Source of the DNA: Caldibacillus debilis DSM 16016
Lineage (GTDB): Bacteria > Bacillota > Bacilli > Bacillales > Caldibacillaceae
Direction: 5' to 3'
DNA length: 64,000 bases
Assembly: GCF_000383875.1 (NCBI RefSeq)
Contig: NZ_KB912880.1
Span: forward strand, 14,108-78,107
The position numbers and the translations under genes were made by a program. The notes beneath the pieces were generated by a model that saw nothing but the letters and a program-made list of their open reading frames with translations, made no database searches and had not been told where the DNA came from. Each line of letters opens with the position of its first letter. Position 1 is the first letter of the stretch. Shown piece by piece: positions 18,231-28,190 of this stretch.

Positions 18231-20639
18231 ATGCTGGTTTCTTTCAAATGGCTGGAAGATTACGTCAGCCTTCCGGTGACCCCGGAGGAGCTTGCGGAAA
18301 AAATTACGAGAAGCGGGATCGAAGTGGACGGGATTCACCTCAAGGGCCAGGATTTCGATCATCTGGTCGCCGGACGGGTGTTAAAATGTGAAAGGCATCC
18401 GAATGCGGACAAACTGACCGTCTGCCTCGTCGATATCGGCGAAGGAGAACCGGTGCAAATCGTTTGCGGCGCAAAAAACGTCGCCCCGGGACAGGGGGTG
18501 ATCGTCGCCAAGCCGGGGGCGAAATTGCCCAATCAGGTAAAAATCAAAAAAGCCAAATTCCGCGGCGTGGAATCGAACGGCATGATCTGCTCCTTGCAGG
18601 AGCTCGGATTCGAAGGCAAGGTCGTGCCGAAAGAATACGCTGAAGGCATTTTCGTTTTGCCCGAAGATGTGCCCCCGGGGACGGAGATCGCTTCCCTCCT
18701 GCATTTGGACGATCCGGTTTTGGAGCTGGAACTGACGGCGAACCGGGGCGACTGTTTGAGCATGATCGGCGTCGCCTATGAGACGGCGGCCATCCTCGGC
18801 GGAGAAGTCCGCTTGCCGGAAGCGGAATATGAACCTATCCGGGAAAAGGCGGAAGACCATATTCGCGTGAAGGTGGATTCGCCGGAAGATTGCCCGCTGT
18901 ATACGGCCAAAATCATCCGGAACGTGAAGATCGGCCCCTCGCCTTTATGGATGCAGGCGCGGCTGATGGCGGCGGGAATCCGCCCCCACAACAACGTCGT
19001 CGATATCACCAACTACGTGATGCTGGAATACGGGCAGCCGCTCCACGCCTTCGATTACGACCGTTTCGGATCGAAGGAGGTGGTCGTCCGGCGGGCGAAA
19101 GACGGGGAAAAACTCGTCACCCTGGACGGCGTGACCCGGACATTGAATGAAAACCATCTCGTCATCACAAACGGCAAGGAACCGGTCGCCCTGGCGGGCG
19201 TCATGGGCGGCGCCGACAGCGAAGTGACCGCGGAAACGACGACCGTTCTCCTGGAATCCGCCTTGTTTGCCGGCCCCGTGGTCCGCAGGGCCTCGAAAGA
19301 TTTGCAGTTGCGGAGCGAGTCCAGCAGCCGCTTCGAAAAGGGGGTCGACCCGGCGAGGGTGAAGGAGGCCGCGGAAAGGGCGGCGGCATTAATGGCCCGC
19401 TATGCGTCCGGGGAAGTGCTGGAAGGGACGGCGGAGGCCCGCGCTTTGCAGGCCGATCCCGTGAAAATCACCGTCGATTTGGAAAAGATGAACGCATTTT
19501 TGGGAACGGAATTGACGATGGCAGAGGTCGCCGGCATCTTGGAACGCCTCCGTTTCCCGTACGAACAAAAGGAACGGACATTGACCGTCACCGTCCCGAC
19601 GCGCCGTCCGGACATCACGCGGGAAGTGGACGTGTACGAAGAAATCGCCCGGCTCTACGGCTACGATCTGCTGCCGGGCACCCTTCCCCGGGGACCGCAG
19701 ACCCCCGGCGGATTGACCGACTATCAGAAAAAAAGAAGGATCGTCAAATATTTCCTGGAAGGCGCCGGATTGCAGGAGGCGATCACCTATACGCTGACAA
19801 GCCGGGAAAAATTCCGCCTGTTTTCCTTAACGGCGACGGAAGAAATCCCCTTGAGCCTCCCGATGAGCGAGGAACATTCCGTCTTGCGGCAAAGCCTGCT
19901 TCCCCATCTGCTTGATGCGGTCCGTTACAATCGGGCGAGGAAAAATGAAAACATCGCCCTGTACGAGATCGGTTCCGTCTTCCTGTCCCGGGGCACGGGC
20001 AAGCAGCCGGAGGAACGGGAACATTTGGCCTTCGTCCTGACCGGTTTATGGGTCGACCATCCCTGGCAGGGGGAAAGGGTGAAGGCGGACTTTTTCACGG
20101 CGAAAGGAATTTTGGAACAGCTGTTTGCGAAATTGGGGCTGAAAAACCGCATCCGCTTCGTCAAAGGAGAAGCGGAAGGCTTCCATCCCGGCCAAACGGC
20201 GGAAATTCTGTTCGACGGGGAAGCGATCGGCGTGATCGGAAAAATCCACCCCGCGATGGAGAAAAACTGGGACATCAAAGATGTGTTCGCCGCCGAAATC
20301 ATCTTGGCGAAGCTGTTGCGCGCGGAAAACGAACCCCTTGTCTATTCCCAGGTGCCGAGATTTCCCTCCGTCTCCCGGGATATCGCCCTCGTGTGCGGAA
20401 AGGATCTTTCCGCCGGCGAGCTGAAGGAAACGATCGTGGCGGCGGGAGGAAAGCTTTTGACGGATGCGAAGGTGTTTGACGTATATGAAGGGGAAAAGAT
20501 GGATGCGGATAAAAAATCCGTCGCCTTCTCCCTGACCTTCTCGGATCCGGAACGCACGCTGACCGACGAAGAAATCGACAGGGCGCTGGAAAGGATTTTG
20601 CGGGCGCTCGAGGAAAAAGGGGCCTATTTGCGGAAATAG
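18231..20639 (+). CDS. pheT: Phenylalanyl-tRNA synthetase beta subunit
   Basis: 802 residues, full length. The N-terminal tRNA-binding EMAP-like domain covers about residues 40-150 ([19 protein letters not shown]). B3/B4 editing and B5 domains follow, and a class II-like pseudo-catalytic core. The C-terminal ferredoxin-fold anticodon-binding domain starts near [17 protein letters not shown]. The editing domain removes tyrosine mischarged to tRNA-Phe. The start ATG has AAAGGAGG 9 bases upstream. The 133-bp gap after pheS is longer than in most Bacillus, but no terminator is obvious. Confidence 0.98.
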   Translation: MLVSFKWLEDYVSLPVTPEELAEKITRSGIEVDGIHLKGQDFDHLVAGRVLKCERHPNADKLTVCLVDIGEGEPVQIVCGAKNVAPGQGVIVAKPGAKLPNQVKIKKAKFRGVESNGMICSLQELGFEGKVVPKEYAEGIFVLPEDVPPGTEIASLLHLDDPVLELELTANRGDCLSMIGVAYETAAILGGEVRLPEAEYEPIREKAEDHIRVKVDSPEDCPLYTAKIIRNVKIGPSPLWMQARLMAAGIRPHNNVVDITNYVMLEYGQPLHAFDYDRFGSKEVVVRRAKDGEKLVTLDGVTRTLNENHLVITNGKEPVALAGVMGGADSEVTAETTTVLLESALFAGPVVRRASKDLQLRSESSSRFEKGVDPARVKEAAERAAALMARYASGEVLEGTAEARALQADPVKITVDLEKMNAFLGTELTMAEVAGILERLRFPYEQKERTLTVTVPTRRPDITREVDVYEEIARLYGYDLLPGTLPRGPQTPGGLTDYQKKRRIVKYFLEGAGLQEAITYTLTSREKFRLFSLTATEEIPLSLPMSEEHSVLRQSLLPHLLDAVRYNRARKNENIALYEIGSVFLSRGTGKQPEEREHLAFVLTGLWVDHPWQGERVKADFFTAKGILEQLFAKLGLKNRIRFVKGEAEGFHPGQTAEILFDGEAIGVIGKIHPAMEKNWDIKDVFAAEIILAKLLRAENEPLVYSQVPRFPSVSRDIALVCGKDLSAGELKETIVAAGGKLLTDAKVFDVYEGEKMDADKKSVAFSLTFSDPERTLTDEEIDRALERILRALEEKGAYLRK

Positions 20640-21337
20640 GGCGGCATTTTGCGCCGGCCCCATTTCGGTCGGTCCGGAAAAGGGCGGCCGGCTTTCAGGA
20701 AATGGGCTTGCCCGGGTCCGCGAAAGAAGGAAACGGGTTTGCGGGAAAATTTTCATGGACGGGATATTCCGGGACATTTCCGGGATATCCAGATCTTTTT
20801 CGGTTCGGCGCAAGGGAAGGGGAACCGGCCGGCGCCGTTTCACGTTCGTCGTCCGCGGCAAGGCCTGATGCGGGCACTGTCCGGCGGGTACGGCCTTCCC
20901 CTCCCGAGGAGCGACGGGAAAACCGGACCTCCATCGTTTCCGCCGCCTTGGGGAAGGAGCGGCCAAATTTTCATGGTCAGATTGGTTTCGGGACCGGACC
21001 TTTCCGTTTTCGGGGGAGCCTTCCGGACCGCCGGGCGCAGGAGAGCGAAGGGGCGCTGCCGGATGGGTCCCTTCCGGAAAAATACGCAGGCCTCACCCGA
21101 TCCTCTGCCGGCAAAAATATCCGCCTTTCCGGCGGATTCCGATTCGCGAAACTTCCCCGTCTCAAACCTACCCCGGGCCTTCCTCCCTCTTCCCTTTCCC
21201 GGAGCCGGTTCCCCGGGGCGTGCGCCCTTTGCGAAAACGCCTTTGATCTTCCAATTTCCAAGGGATTCATGTATGATATTGCTAGGATTCTCTCAAAATC
21301 GCAGCCATTTTTATTCGGTGAAACGGAGGCAGACCCA
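20640..21337. other. GC-rich intergenic region where B. subtilis carries rnhC
   Basis: About 700 bp between pheT and zapA. Several frames are open on both strands, but all look like GC-rich random frames dominated by Arg, Gly and Pro. None shows the RNase HIII motif expected from synteny. I see no gene here. Confidence 0.55.
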
Positions 21338-21586
21338 TTGTCTGAAAGCCGAAAAAATAAAATCGCAGTGGAAATCTACGGCCGGCAATACGTGATTGTC
21401 GGCGATGAAAGCGAAAGCCATATCCGGAAAGTCGCCGCCATTGTCGATGAAAAAATGCGGGAGATGAAGAGCCGCAACCCGTCCCTGGATACGGCGAAGC
21501 TGGCCGTGTTGACGGCGGTAAACGCGGTCCACGAATATTTGAAGCTGCAGGAGGAAATGGAAAAATATAAATACAAAAAGGACTGA
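21338..21586 (+). CDS. zapA: Cell division protein ZapA
   Basis: 82 residues from a TTG at 21338, eight bases after GGAGG. The frame is open far upstream, but that extension is low complexity and not family-like. The core is [19 protein letters not shown] (N-terminal beta region) then a long helix with [28 protein letters not shown], the ZapA dimer/tetramer coiled coil. ZapA bundles FtsZ filaments at the Z-ring. It is followed 5 bp later by cvpA, as in B. subtilis yshA-yshB. Confidence 0.92.
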   Translation: MSESRKNKIAVEIYGRQYVIVGDESESHIRKVAAIVDEKMREMKSRNPSLDTAKLAVLTAVNAVHEYLKLQEEMEKYKYKKD

Positions 21587-21591
21587 CGGAG

Positions 21592-22134
21592 ATGCTGAGT
21601 GCCATCATATGGATTCTCTTCATTATCGGTTTTTTGGTCGGATTGAAAAGGGGGCTGATCCTCCAGCTCATCCATCTGACGGGATTTCTGATCGCCTTCC
21701 TCGCCGCCGCCAAATACTACAAGGAATTTGCCGAAACGGTCAAATTATGGATCCCCTATCCGTCCATGGACGGCAATGAAGCGCTGCAGGTGATTTTGTC
21801 CGCATCGAATGCGGAGGCGGCCTATTATAACGCCATCGCTTTTTTTATCATCTTTTTTGCCGTGAAAATATTGCTCCAGATCGTCGGATCCATGCTTGAT
21901 TTTCTGGCGCGCATCCCGGTGATCAGCCAGCTGAACCGGCTTGGCGGGGGAATCCTCGGATTTTTGGAGGTGTATTTGGTCACTTTCGTCCTCTTGTACG
22001 TGGCCTCCCTCGTTCCCGTCGAACAGCTGCAATCCGCCTTGGACCAATCGGGAGTGGCGAAGTTTATCATCGGACATACTCCGTTTTTGACCAAACAGGT
22101 TTCCGACTTTTTTCTCGGCGCCATTATCCGATGA
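21592..22134 (+). CDS. cvpA: CvpA-family membrane protein (YshB)
   Basis: 180 residues with four hydrophobic segments: IIWILFIIGFLVGLKRG, LTGFLIAFLAAAKYY, AIAFFIIFFAVKILLQIVGSML and LEVYLVTFVLLYVASLV. The family glycine-rich turn GFLVGLKRGL is present. CvpA relatives are tied to colicin V production or envelope homeostasis; the biochemical role is not settled. Co-transcribed with zapA. In B. subtilis polX (yshC) comes next, but here a terminator and mutS2 follow. Confidence 0.9.
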   Translation: MLSAIIWILFIIGFLVGLKRGLILQLIHLTGFLIAFLAAAKYYKEFAETVKLWIPYPSMDGNEALQVILSASNAEAAYYNAIAFFIIFFAVKILLQIVGSMLDFLARIPVISQLNRLGGGILGFLEVYLVTFVLLYVASLVPVEQLQSALDQSGVAKFIIGHTPFLTKQVSDFFLGAIIR

Positions 22135-22162
22135 AACTTCTCTGGCAAAGGGAAGTTTTTTG
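22134..22162 (+). terminator. Terminator of zapA-cvpA
   Basis: AAACTTC ... GGAAGTTT followed by a T run, directly at the cvpA stop. Confidence 0.75.
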
Positions 22163-22301
22163 TCTGTTTTGGAAAAAATCTGCGGGGGAGCTCCGCTCGG
22201 GGAAGTACCGCCGCTTCGCCCGGAGGCCGGAAGAAAAATCCGGATTCGGGGAAAAATTTTAACCGGCACAGAAAAATTACGATCCAAAAGGGGGTTTCCC
22301 G

Positions 22302-24656
22302 GTGAACGAAAAAATTTTGCGCACGCTGGAATTCGACAAAATACGCGACGCATTGGCCAAGTACTGCTCCTCATCGCCGGGAAGGGAACTGGCTGAGCGA
22401 TTGCAGCCGGAAACCGAATACGAAACGATCGTCCGCCTGCAAAACGAGACCGACGAAGCGGCTACGGTGCTCCGCATCAAGGGGTACGCCCCCCTTGAAG
22501 GGATCTATCCCGTCTCTTCATCCGTCCGCCGGGCGGCCATCGGGGGGATGCTGGATGCCGGGGAGCTGCTGGAAGTTGCTTCGACGATCCGGGCGGGGCG
22601 GGTGTTCAAGGCCTTCATGAAACCCCTTCTCGAAAAGGAATCCCTGCCCATCATGGGGGAATTGTGCGAACGGATGAATCCTCCCGCCGAGGTGGAAAAG
22701 AAGATTTTTTCCTGCATCGGCGAAGACGGGACGGTTTTGGACGAAGCGAGCGAAAAGCTTCGCGCCATCCGCAAACAGATCCGCCTGGTGGAAGAACGGA
22801 TCCGGGAAAAACTGGAGGGGATGATCCGCTCCGGACCGGTGCAAAAGATGCTTTCCGACGCCATCGTTACGATCCGGAACGACCGCTTCGTACTTCCCGT
22901 CAAAGCGGAATACCGGTCCCATTTCGGCGGTTTTGTCCATGACCAGTCCGCTTCGGGGCAAACGTTATTCATCGAGCCGGAATCGGTCGTGGCGATGAAC
23001 AATGAAGTGCGGGAGCTGAAGAAGAAAGAGGAAGCGGAAATCGAAAGGATCCTGCTTGAATTGTCCCAGGAAGCGGGAAGCCGCCGCGAGGAAATCGACG
23101 AGATCGTCCGGGTGATGCAGAGGGCCGATTTGATCTTCGCGAAGGCGAAATACGGCTCCGCGTACAAAGGATCGAAACCGGCCGTCAACCAAAAGGGGTA
23201 CATCCGCCTGCTGAAGGCGCGCCATCCTTTGCTTCCGGCCGATCAGGCGGTGCCGAACGATATCGAGTTGGGGAAAGACTACACCGCCATTGTCATCACC
23301 GGCCCGAACACCGGCGGGAAAACGGTGACCCTGAAAACGGTCGGATTGCTTGTTTTAATGGCCCAGGCCGGCCTCATGATCCCCGCCCTGGACGGTTCGG
23401 AACTTTCCGTTTTCCGGGCGGTTCACGCCGACATCGGTGACGAGCAGTCCATCGAACAAAACTTGAGCACCTTTTCTTCCCATATGACGAACATCGTAAA
23501 CATCCTGCGGGATGTGGACGAATCGAGCCTCGTTCTCTTCGACGAGCTCGGGGCGGGTACGGATCCCCAGGAAGGCGCCGCCCTGGCGATGGCCATCCTC
23601 GACGAAGTCCGCCGGAAAAGGGCGAGGGTCATCGCCACCACCCATTATCCGGAACTGAAGGCCTACAGCTATAACCGGGAGGGCGTCATCAACGCCCGGA
23701 TGGAATTTGACCCGGAAACCTTGAGCCCTACCTACAAATTGTCCATCGGCGTCCCCGGCCGGAGCAACGCCTTTGAAATCTCCAAGCGGCTGGGCCTGTC
23801 CGAAAGTATCATCCGGCGGGCGAAATCGTATATCGGCGCCAATACCCGCCGGGTGGACAGCATGATCGCCTCCTTGGAAAAGAGCGAAAAGGAAGCCGAG
23901 GAGGCGAAAAAGGAAGCGGAAAATTATCTTCGGGACGCGGAAGAAATCTATAACGATCTGAAAAGCGCCTTTGAAGAATACGAAGCCAACAAGGAAGCCC
24001 TTATGAAAAAGGCGAGGGAGGAAGCCCGGGCCATCGTCGAAAAAGCGAAGCGGGAAGCGGAAGCAATCATAAGGGATTTGCGGGAGCTGCGGTTGAAAAA
24101 GGGCGCCGAAGTCAAAGAGCACGAACTCATCGAAGCGAAAAAAAGGCTGGAAGAAGCGGTCCCCGGCGGGGAGGAAAGACGTTCCGGGACCCCATCCCCC
24201 CCGAAAAATCAATCCTTTCATCCGGGGGATCCGGTCGAGGTTTTATCCCTCGGCCAAAAAGGTTATTTGGTGGAGAAGGCGGGCGGCCAGGAATGGCTCG
24301 TCCAGGTCGGCATTTTAAAGATGAACGTGGAAGAACGGGATTTGCGGCTGCTGGAAGAGAAGAAGGATCAGGAAGTCCGCCCCGTCGCCACCGTCAAAGG
24401 AAAGGAATACCATGTCCCGCTGGAGCTCGATTTGCGCGGCGAACGGTATGAAGATGCGCTGATCAAACTGGAAAAATATTTGGACGACGTCCTTTTGGCC
24501 GGCTATTCCCGGGTTTCGATCATCCACGGCAAAGGGACGGGGGCGCTGCGAGAAGGGGTGCAAAAGGTGCTGCGGCAGCATCCTTCGGTGAAATCTTTCC
24601 GTTACGGCACCCCGAATGAGGGCGGCATCGGCAAGACCATCGTGGAATTGAAGTAA
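22302..24656 (+). CDS. mutS2: MutS2 endonuclease/ATPase
   Basis: 784 residues, normal length. The MutS-like clamp and lever region occupies about 1-310. The ATPase domain has Walker A TGPNTGGKTVTLKTVG near residue 333 and Walker B LVLFDELGAGTDPQEG near 407. A long coiled coil (about 520-630) leads to the C-terminal Smr nuclease domain, with LDLRGERYEDAL and the HGKGTGALREGV motif. MutS2 is reported to split collided ribosomes and to influence recombination. The start is a GTG at 22302 after AAAAGGGGGT. Confidence 0.97.
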   Translation: MNEKILRTLEFDKIRDALAKYCSSSPGRELAERLQPETEYETIVRLQNETDEAATVLRIKGYAPLEGIYPVSSSVRRAAIGGMLDAGELLEVASTIRAGRVFKAFMKPLLEKESLPIMGELCERMNPPAEVEKKIFSCIGEDGTVLDEASEKLRAIRKQIRLVEERIREKLEGMIRSGPVQKMLSDAIVTIRNDRFVLPVKAEYRSHFGGFVHDQSASGQTLFIEPESVVAMNNEVRELKKKEEAEIERILLELSQEAGSRREEIDEIVRVMQRADLIFAKAKYGSAYKGSKPAVNQKGYIRLLKARHPLLPADQAVPNDIELGKDYTAIVITGPNTGGKTVTLKTVGLLVLMAQAGLMIPALDGSELSVFRAVHADIGDEQSIEQNLSTFSSHMTNIVNILRDVDESSLVLFDELGAGTDPQEGAALAMAILDEVRRKRARVIATTHYPELKAYSYNREGVINARMEFDPETLSPTYKLSIGVPGRSNAFEISKRLGLSESIIRRAKSYIGANTRRVDSMIASLEKSEKEAEEAKKEAENYLRDAEEIYNDLKSAFEEYEANKEALMKKAREEARAIVEKAKREAEAIIRDLRELRLKKGAEVKEHELIEAKKRLEEAVPGGEERRSGTPSPPKNQSFHPGDPVEVLSLGQKGYLVEKAGGQEWLVQVGILKMNVEERDLRLLEEKKDQEVRPVATVKGKEYHVPLELDLRGERYEDALIKLEKYLDDVLLAGYSRVSIIHGKGTGALREGVQKVLRQHPSVKSFRYGTPNEGGIGKTIVELK

Positions 24657-24708
24657 TCTGCCCGTCCGGACGGGAGCCGGCGGGATGAAAAAGGGACAGG
24701 TGAGCGGA

Positions 24709-25119
24709 ATGAACGGTTTTTGGGAAAATGAACTGGTCGTCCATGCGGCGATTTACAGCGTGGCCATATTATGCACCATCGTCTTCCTCGCCGTCTTTGA
24801 GGCGGTGACCAAATACAACGACTGGGAAGAAATTCAAAAGGGAAACCTGTCCGTGGCTATGGCGACGGGCGGGAAAATTTTCGGGATCGCCAATATTTTC
24901 CGCCATTCGATCATGCATAACGATTCCCTCATCGTCATGGTCGGCTGGGGGACTTTCGGCTTCCTTCTCCTGTTGGGGGGCTATTTCCTCTTCGAATTTT
25001 TGACGCCGAAGTTCAACATTGACGAAGAGATCGAGAAGGATAACCGGGCCGTCGGCTTCCTGGCCATGGTCATCTCGATCGGCTTGTCTTATGTGATCGG
25101 CGCCGGCATCTCGTACTGA
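24709..25119 (+). CDS. yshE: DUF350 membrane protein YshE
   Basis: 136 residues from the ATG at 24709, chosen over the ATG at 24685 because AGGTGAGCGG sits just before it. Four hydrophobic segments, with the DUF350 feature VAMATGGKIFGIANIFRHS between segments one and two and a late LAMVISIGLSYVIGAGI. The function of DUF350 is unknown. The gene lies 52 bp after mutS2, the B. subtilis order, and is probably co-transcribed. Confidence 0.85.
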   Translation: MNGFWENELVVHAAIYSVAILCTIVFLAVFEAVTKYNDWEEIQKGNLSVAMATGGKIFGIANIFRHSIMHNDSLIVMVGWGTFGFLLLLGGYFLFEFLTPKFNIDEEIEKDNRAVGFLAMVISIGLSYVIGAGISY

Positions 25120-25232
25120 AGCCGGTTTCGCTGAATGGGAAGATCCGCGAATTCCGCGGCACCGGACGGCTCTTCCCTTTCGCCGCCGGCCGCCAAACCC
25201 GGAGGTGAAACCATTTCGAGGGGGCGTTTATT

Positions 25233-25316
25233 TTGGAGCGGTTGGGAAAAATTTTAATCTTCCTCTGTTTTCTCTTCTTCTTTGCGGGCGTAATCTATTT
25301 GCTGTTTTTTGCATGA
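25233..25316 (+). CDS. Possible 27-residue single-span membrane peptide
   Basis: TTG at 25233, then ERLGKILIFLCFLFFF and GVIYLLFFA before TGA. A Gly-rich GAGGGGGCG lies 6 bases upstream and may serve as ribosome site. Such small hydrophobic peptides are common but rarely annotated. It sits just before a strong terminator, which supports transcription through this point. No homologue is recognised. Confidence 0.35.
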   Translation: MERLGKILIFLCFLFFFAGVIYLLFFA

Positions 25317-25339
25317 ATGGCGAGCGGATGGATGGGAAA

Positions 25340-25377
25340 GCGAACGGAAAGGAGCGGCACTCCGTTCGCCTTTTTTT
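25340..25377 (+). terminator. Terminator downstream of mutS2-yshE
   Basis: GCGAACGGA ... TCCGTTCGC, a perfect 9-bp stem with a 12-base loop, then CTTTTTTT. Confidence 0.85.
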
Positions 25378-25614
25378 GCATGGATGCCGGCCGGGGGACC
25401 CGGCCCTTTCAAGGACGATCCGTCGGAAACGGCATCTCCTTTTTGCGGCCGACGGTCCCTTCCGTCCGCTGCCACTTCAACGGAAAACTCCCGGCTGAAA
25501 ACCGGGGGTTTGCTTTTTATCATGGCGAAGTTGCAAATTTAAACCGTACCGGCCGCATGCCGGTTAAACGATCGGCGGGACGGGTCGCGCAGTTTACCCG
25601 CCTTCGTCTTGCCT

Positions 25615-25815
25615 TCAGGAGGGGATGTTTTCCTTCGGTTTGCTTTCTTTATGGATGAGCAGGACATAGCCGTATAAGCCGGCCCAAAAGACCGCCTTCA
25701 GGATCCGGCGGATAATCCGGAGCAAATCGGGAATCCGGCCGCTGACATCGACGAAAATATCGACCAGTAAATAAAATCCGGTGATCATAATGATCAATCT
25801 CAATGCCGTTTTCAT
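25615..25815 (-). CDS. Small two-span membrane protein of unknown function
   Basis: 66 residues from the ATG at 25815 (AGGAAGGGAG upstream). Two hydrophobic segments, LRLIIMITGFYLLVDIFV and AVFWAGLYGYVLLI, are separated by the basic linker RIIRRILK, and the tail is charged. I do not recognise a family. It is convergent with the yshE unit and divergent from the acyl-CoA ligase. Confidence 0.5.
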   Translation of the reverse strand: MKTALRLIIMITGFYLLVDIFVDVSGRIPDLLRIIRRILKAVFWAGLYGYVLLIHKESKPKENIPS

Positions 25816-26316
25816 GGAGGGCTCCCTTCCTGTCATCGGGATGAAACGTGCCTGCATCCCCAGGAAGCGTTTTCTTTGGCGAACCGCAAAAGGCGCCCCT
25901 TCCTTGGGTTTCCCCGTTCCGGCATATGCCGTTTCATGGACGAAGGAAGAGGGAAATGACCGGCATTAGAATCATCTTTATAAATGATTTGCAAAATTAT
26001 TAAAGGAAAATTTATCTGCAAAATCCGACAAGATCCGCCATCCTTCGGTCTACCGGCGAGAACCCTTGCCGGGATCTCCGAACGGATGGGGCTCTTGCCG
26101 CCTGCAGCGACGGCCTTTTCGATCGGGAAATCCAATCTTTCCGATTAAGACGGGCATGGTTTTCCGATTCCCCGGACCGGCATCGGCCGGCATCCTCCCC
26201 CGTGATCGGGCGGCCCGTCGAATAGAAACAGTGCCAGGCCCCTTCACTGAAAACCAATCCCTTCGGCGCCTTTTGAAAAAAACCGCTCTTGTAAACGCTA
26301 TCATAATTGGATATAT
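25816..26316. other. Intergenic region upstream of the acyl-CoA ligase
   Basis: About 500 bp. No gene seen; long frames on both strands are by-products of GC bias. The 3' part becomes AT-rich where the ligase promoter is. Confidence 0.5.
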
Positions 26317-26351
26317 TATAATAAAAGAACAATTCGAATGTTCGAACTGTT
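26317..26351 (+). promoter_or_regulatory. Acyl-CoA ligase promoter with 24-bp palindrome
   Basis: TATAAT at 26317-26322 is the likely -10; no clear -35 is seen. Just after it, 26328-26351 reads AACAATTCGAAT|GTTCGAACTGTT, a palindrome with 10 of 12 matching positions per half. It does not match the FadR box found elsewhere here, so another regulator is likely. Confidence 0.6.
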
Positions 26352-26371
26352 TTTATAAGGGGAGGGAGAAT

Positions 26372-28072
26372 ATGGAAGAAAGACCTTGGCTGAAGTGGTA
26401 TCCGAAGGAGATTCCGCATCATTTGCAGTACGAAGAGGTTTCCCTGCAGGAAACGCTGCGGCGGACGGCGAAAAAATTCCCGGATCGCCCGGCCGTTCAT
26501 TTTATGGGAAAAGAGGTCCCGTACCGGAAACTGTTCGAGTCCTCGTTGAAACTCGCCAATTACTTGCGGAAGATCGGCCTGCAAAAAGGGGACCGGGTGG
26601 CGGTCATGCTGCCGAACACCCCGCAAACCTTCATCAGCTTTTACGGGATCTTGTTTGCCGGCGGCATCGTCGTGCAGGTAAACCCGCTGTTTACGGAAAG
26701 GGAGATCGCTTTCCAATTGAAGGATGCGGGGGCCAAGTTCATCATCGTCCTGGATATGCTGTTCAACCGGGTAAAAAACGTGGAAAAGGAGACGGATCTC
26801 CGGCACATCATCGTCACCGGAATCAAAGATTACCTGCCTTTTCCGAAAAACCTGCTCTATCCGATGGTGCAAAAGCGGCAGAAGACCGTGCCGCCGAAAG
26901 TGGAACATGAAGGCCGTCATCATCTTTTTGCCGAAATCATGAAGCGTGCCGAAGCGAAGGATATCCCCGATGAGGTCAATCCGAAGGAAGATGTCGCCAT
27001 TTTGCAGTATACGGGAGGGACGACGGGGTTCCCGAAAGGGGTGATGCTGACCCATTTCAATTTGTACGCCAACGCCAAAATGTGCGACGCATGGATGTAC
27101 AAATTTAAGGAAGGCGAAGGCGCCACCCTCGGCGTGCTCCCCCTGTTCCACGTATACGGCCTGACGACGGTCCTCGTTTTCCCGGTGATGAAGGGCGATA
27201 TGGCCATTTTGCTGCCCCGGTTCGACGCCGGAGAAGTGCTGAAAACGATCGACAAATTGAAACCAAAAGTATTCCCCGGGGCGCCGACCATGTATATCGG
27301 TCTGCTGAACCATCCCGATTTGGAAAAATACGATTTGTCCTCCATCGAAATCTGCCTCAGCGGGTCCGCGCCGCTTCCGGTGGAAGTGCAGCAGCAGTTC
27401 GAGAAGCTCTCCGGGGGCAAGCTGGTGGAAGGATACGGCCTGACCGAATCCTCGCCCGTAACCCACGCCAATTTCTTGTGGGACAACGAACGGGTGAAGG
27501 GAAGCATCGGCGTGCCTTGGCCGGATACCGACGCAAAAATCGTATCCCTGTCGACGGGCGAAACATTGCCTCCCGGCGAGATCGGCGAATTGGCCGTCAA
27601 AGGTCCACAGGTCATGAAAGGGTATTGGAACCGTCCGGAGGAAACGGAGCAGGCGCTGAAGGACGGCTGGCTCATGACCGGCGATCTCGGTTATATGGAT
27701 GAAAACGGGTATTTCTATATTGTCGACCGGAAAAAAGACATGATCATCGCCGGCGGGTACAATATTTATCCCCGGGAAGTGGAAGAGGTGCTGTACGAAC
27801 ATCCGGCCGTGAAAGAGGCGGTTGTCGCCGGCGTTCCCGATCCTTACCGCGGGGAGACGGTGAAAGCCTATATTGTCCTGAAAGAAGGCCAAAGGGTGAC
27901 GGAGGAGGAACTGGACCGATTCGCGAGAAAGCAGCTCGCCGCCTACAAAGTCCCGAGGATCTACGAATTCCGGGACGAATTGCCGAAGACGGCCGTCGGC
28001 AAGATTTTGCGCCGCCAGCTGGTGGAAGAGGAAAAACGGAAACTTGCCGAAAAAGAGGAGAAAAAGGCGTAA
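26372..28072 (+). CDS. lcfA: Long-chain acyl-CoA synthetase
   Basis: 566 residues from the ATG at 26372, preceded by GGGGAGGGAG. The AMP-binding signature is LQYTGGTTGFPKGVML near residue 210; further motifs are GYGLTESSPV, MTGDLGYMDENGYFYIVDRKKD and the late lysine in LPKTAVGKILRRQL. It activates long-chain fatty acids with ATP and CoA, feeding beta-oxidation. Its position before fadR-fadB-etfBA is the B. subtilis lcfA arrangement, but here it has its own promoter and fadR has another. Confidence 0.95.
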   Translation: MEERPWLKWYPKEIPHHLQYEEVSLQETLRRTAKKFPDRPAVHFMGKEVPYRKLFESSLKLANYLRKIGLQKGDRVAVMLPNTPQTFISFYGILFAGGIVVQVNPLFTEREIAFQLKDAGAKFIIVLDMLFNRVKNVEKETDLRHIIVTGIKDYLPFPKNLLYPMVQKRQKTVPPKVEHEGRHHLFAEIMKRAEAKDIPDEVNPKEDVAILQYTGGTTGFPKGVMLTHFNLYANAKMCDAWMYKFKEGEGATLGVLPLFHVYGLTTVLVFPVMKGDMAILLPRFDAGEVLKTIDKLKPKVFPGAPTMYIGLLNHPDLEKYDLSSIEICLSGSAPLPVEVQQQFEKLSGGKLVEGYGLTESSPVTHANFLWDNERVKGSIGVPWPDTDAKIVSLSTGETLPPGEIGELAVKGPQVMKGYWNRPEETEQALKDGWLMTGDLGYMDENGYFYIVDRKKDMIIAGGYNIYPREVEEVLYEHPAVKEAVVAGVPDPYRGETVKAYIVLKEGQRVTEEELDRFARKQLAAYKVPRIYEFRDELPKTAVGKILRRQLVEEEKRKLAEKEEKKA

Positions 28073-28104
28073 CGTCTTCTTGGAACCCGATATTCCGGAA
28101 GGGT

Positions 28105-28158
28105 TTGACAAGGGGGAAAATTTATTTTATCATGGGAATATGAATGATTATTCATTCA
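28105..28158 (+). promoter_or_regulatory. fadR-fadB-etfBA promoter with FadR box
   Basis: TTGACA (28105-28110), a 17-bp spacer, TATCAT (28128-28133). Eight bases later TGAATGATTATTCATTCA (28141-28158) matches the B. subtilis FadR box TGAATGAMTANTCATTCA except at the M position; the 7-bp half sites are perfect. It covers the transcription start, so FadR should block initiation of its own operon until long-chain acyl-CoA binds. Confidence 0.9.
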
Positions 28159-28190
28159 TATTCTTTTTTTGTGATGAAAGGTGAGCAGCG

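Noticed and set aside
20702-21586. 294-codon frame fusing a long N-terminus to zapA
   Set aside because: The upstream 212 codons are low complexity, and a clear ribosome site and TTG give the normal ZapA length.
26012-28111. 699-codon minus-strand frame
   Set aside because: It lies opposite lcfA, is Phe-, Arg- and His-rich, and arises from the codon bias of the real gene.
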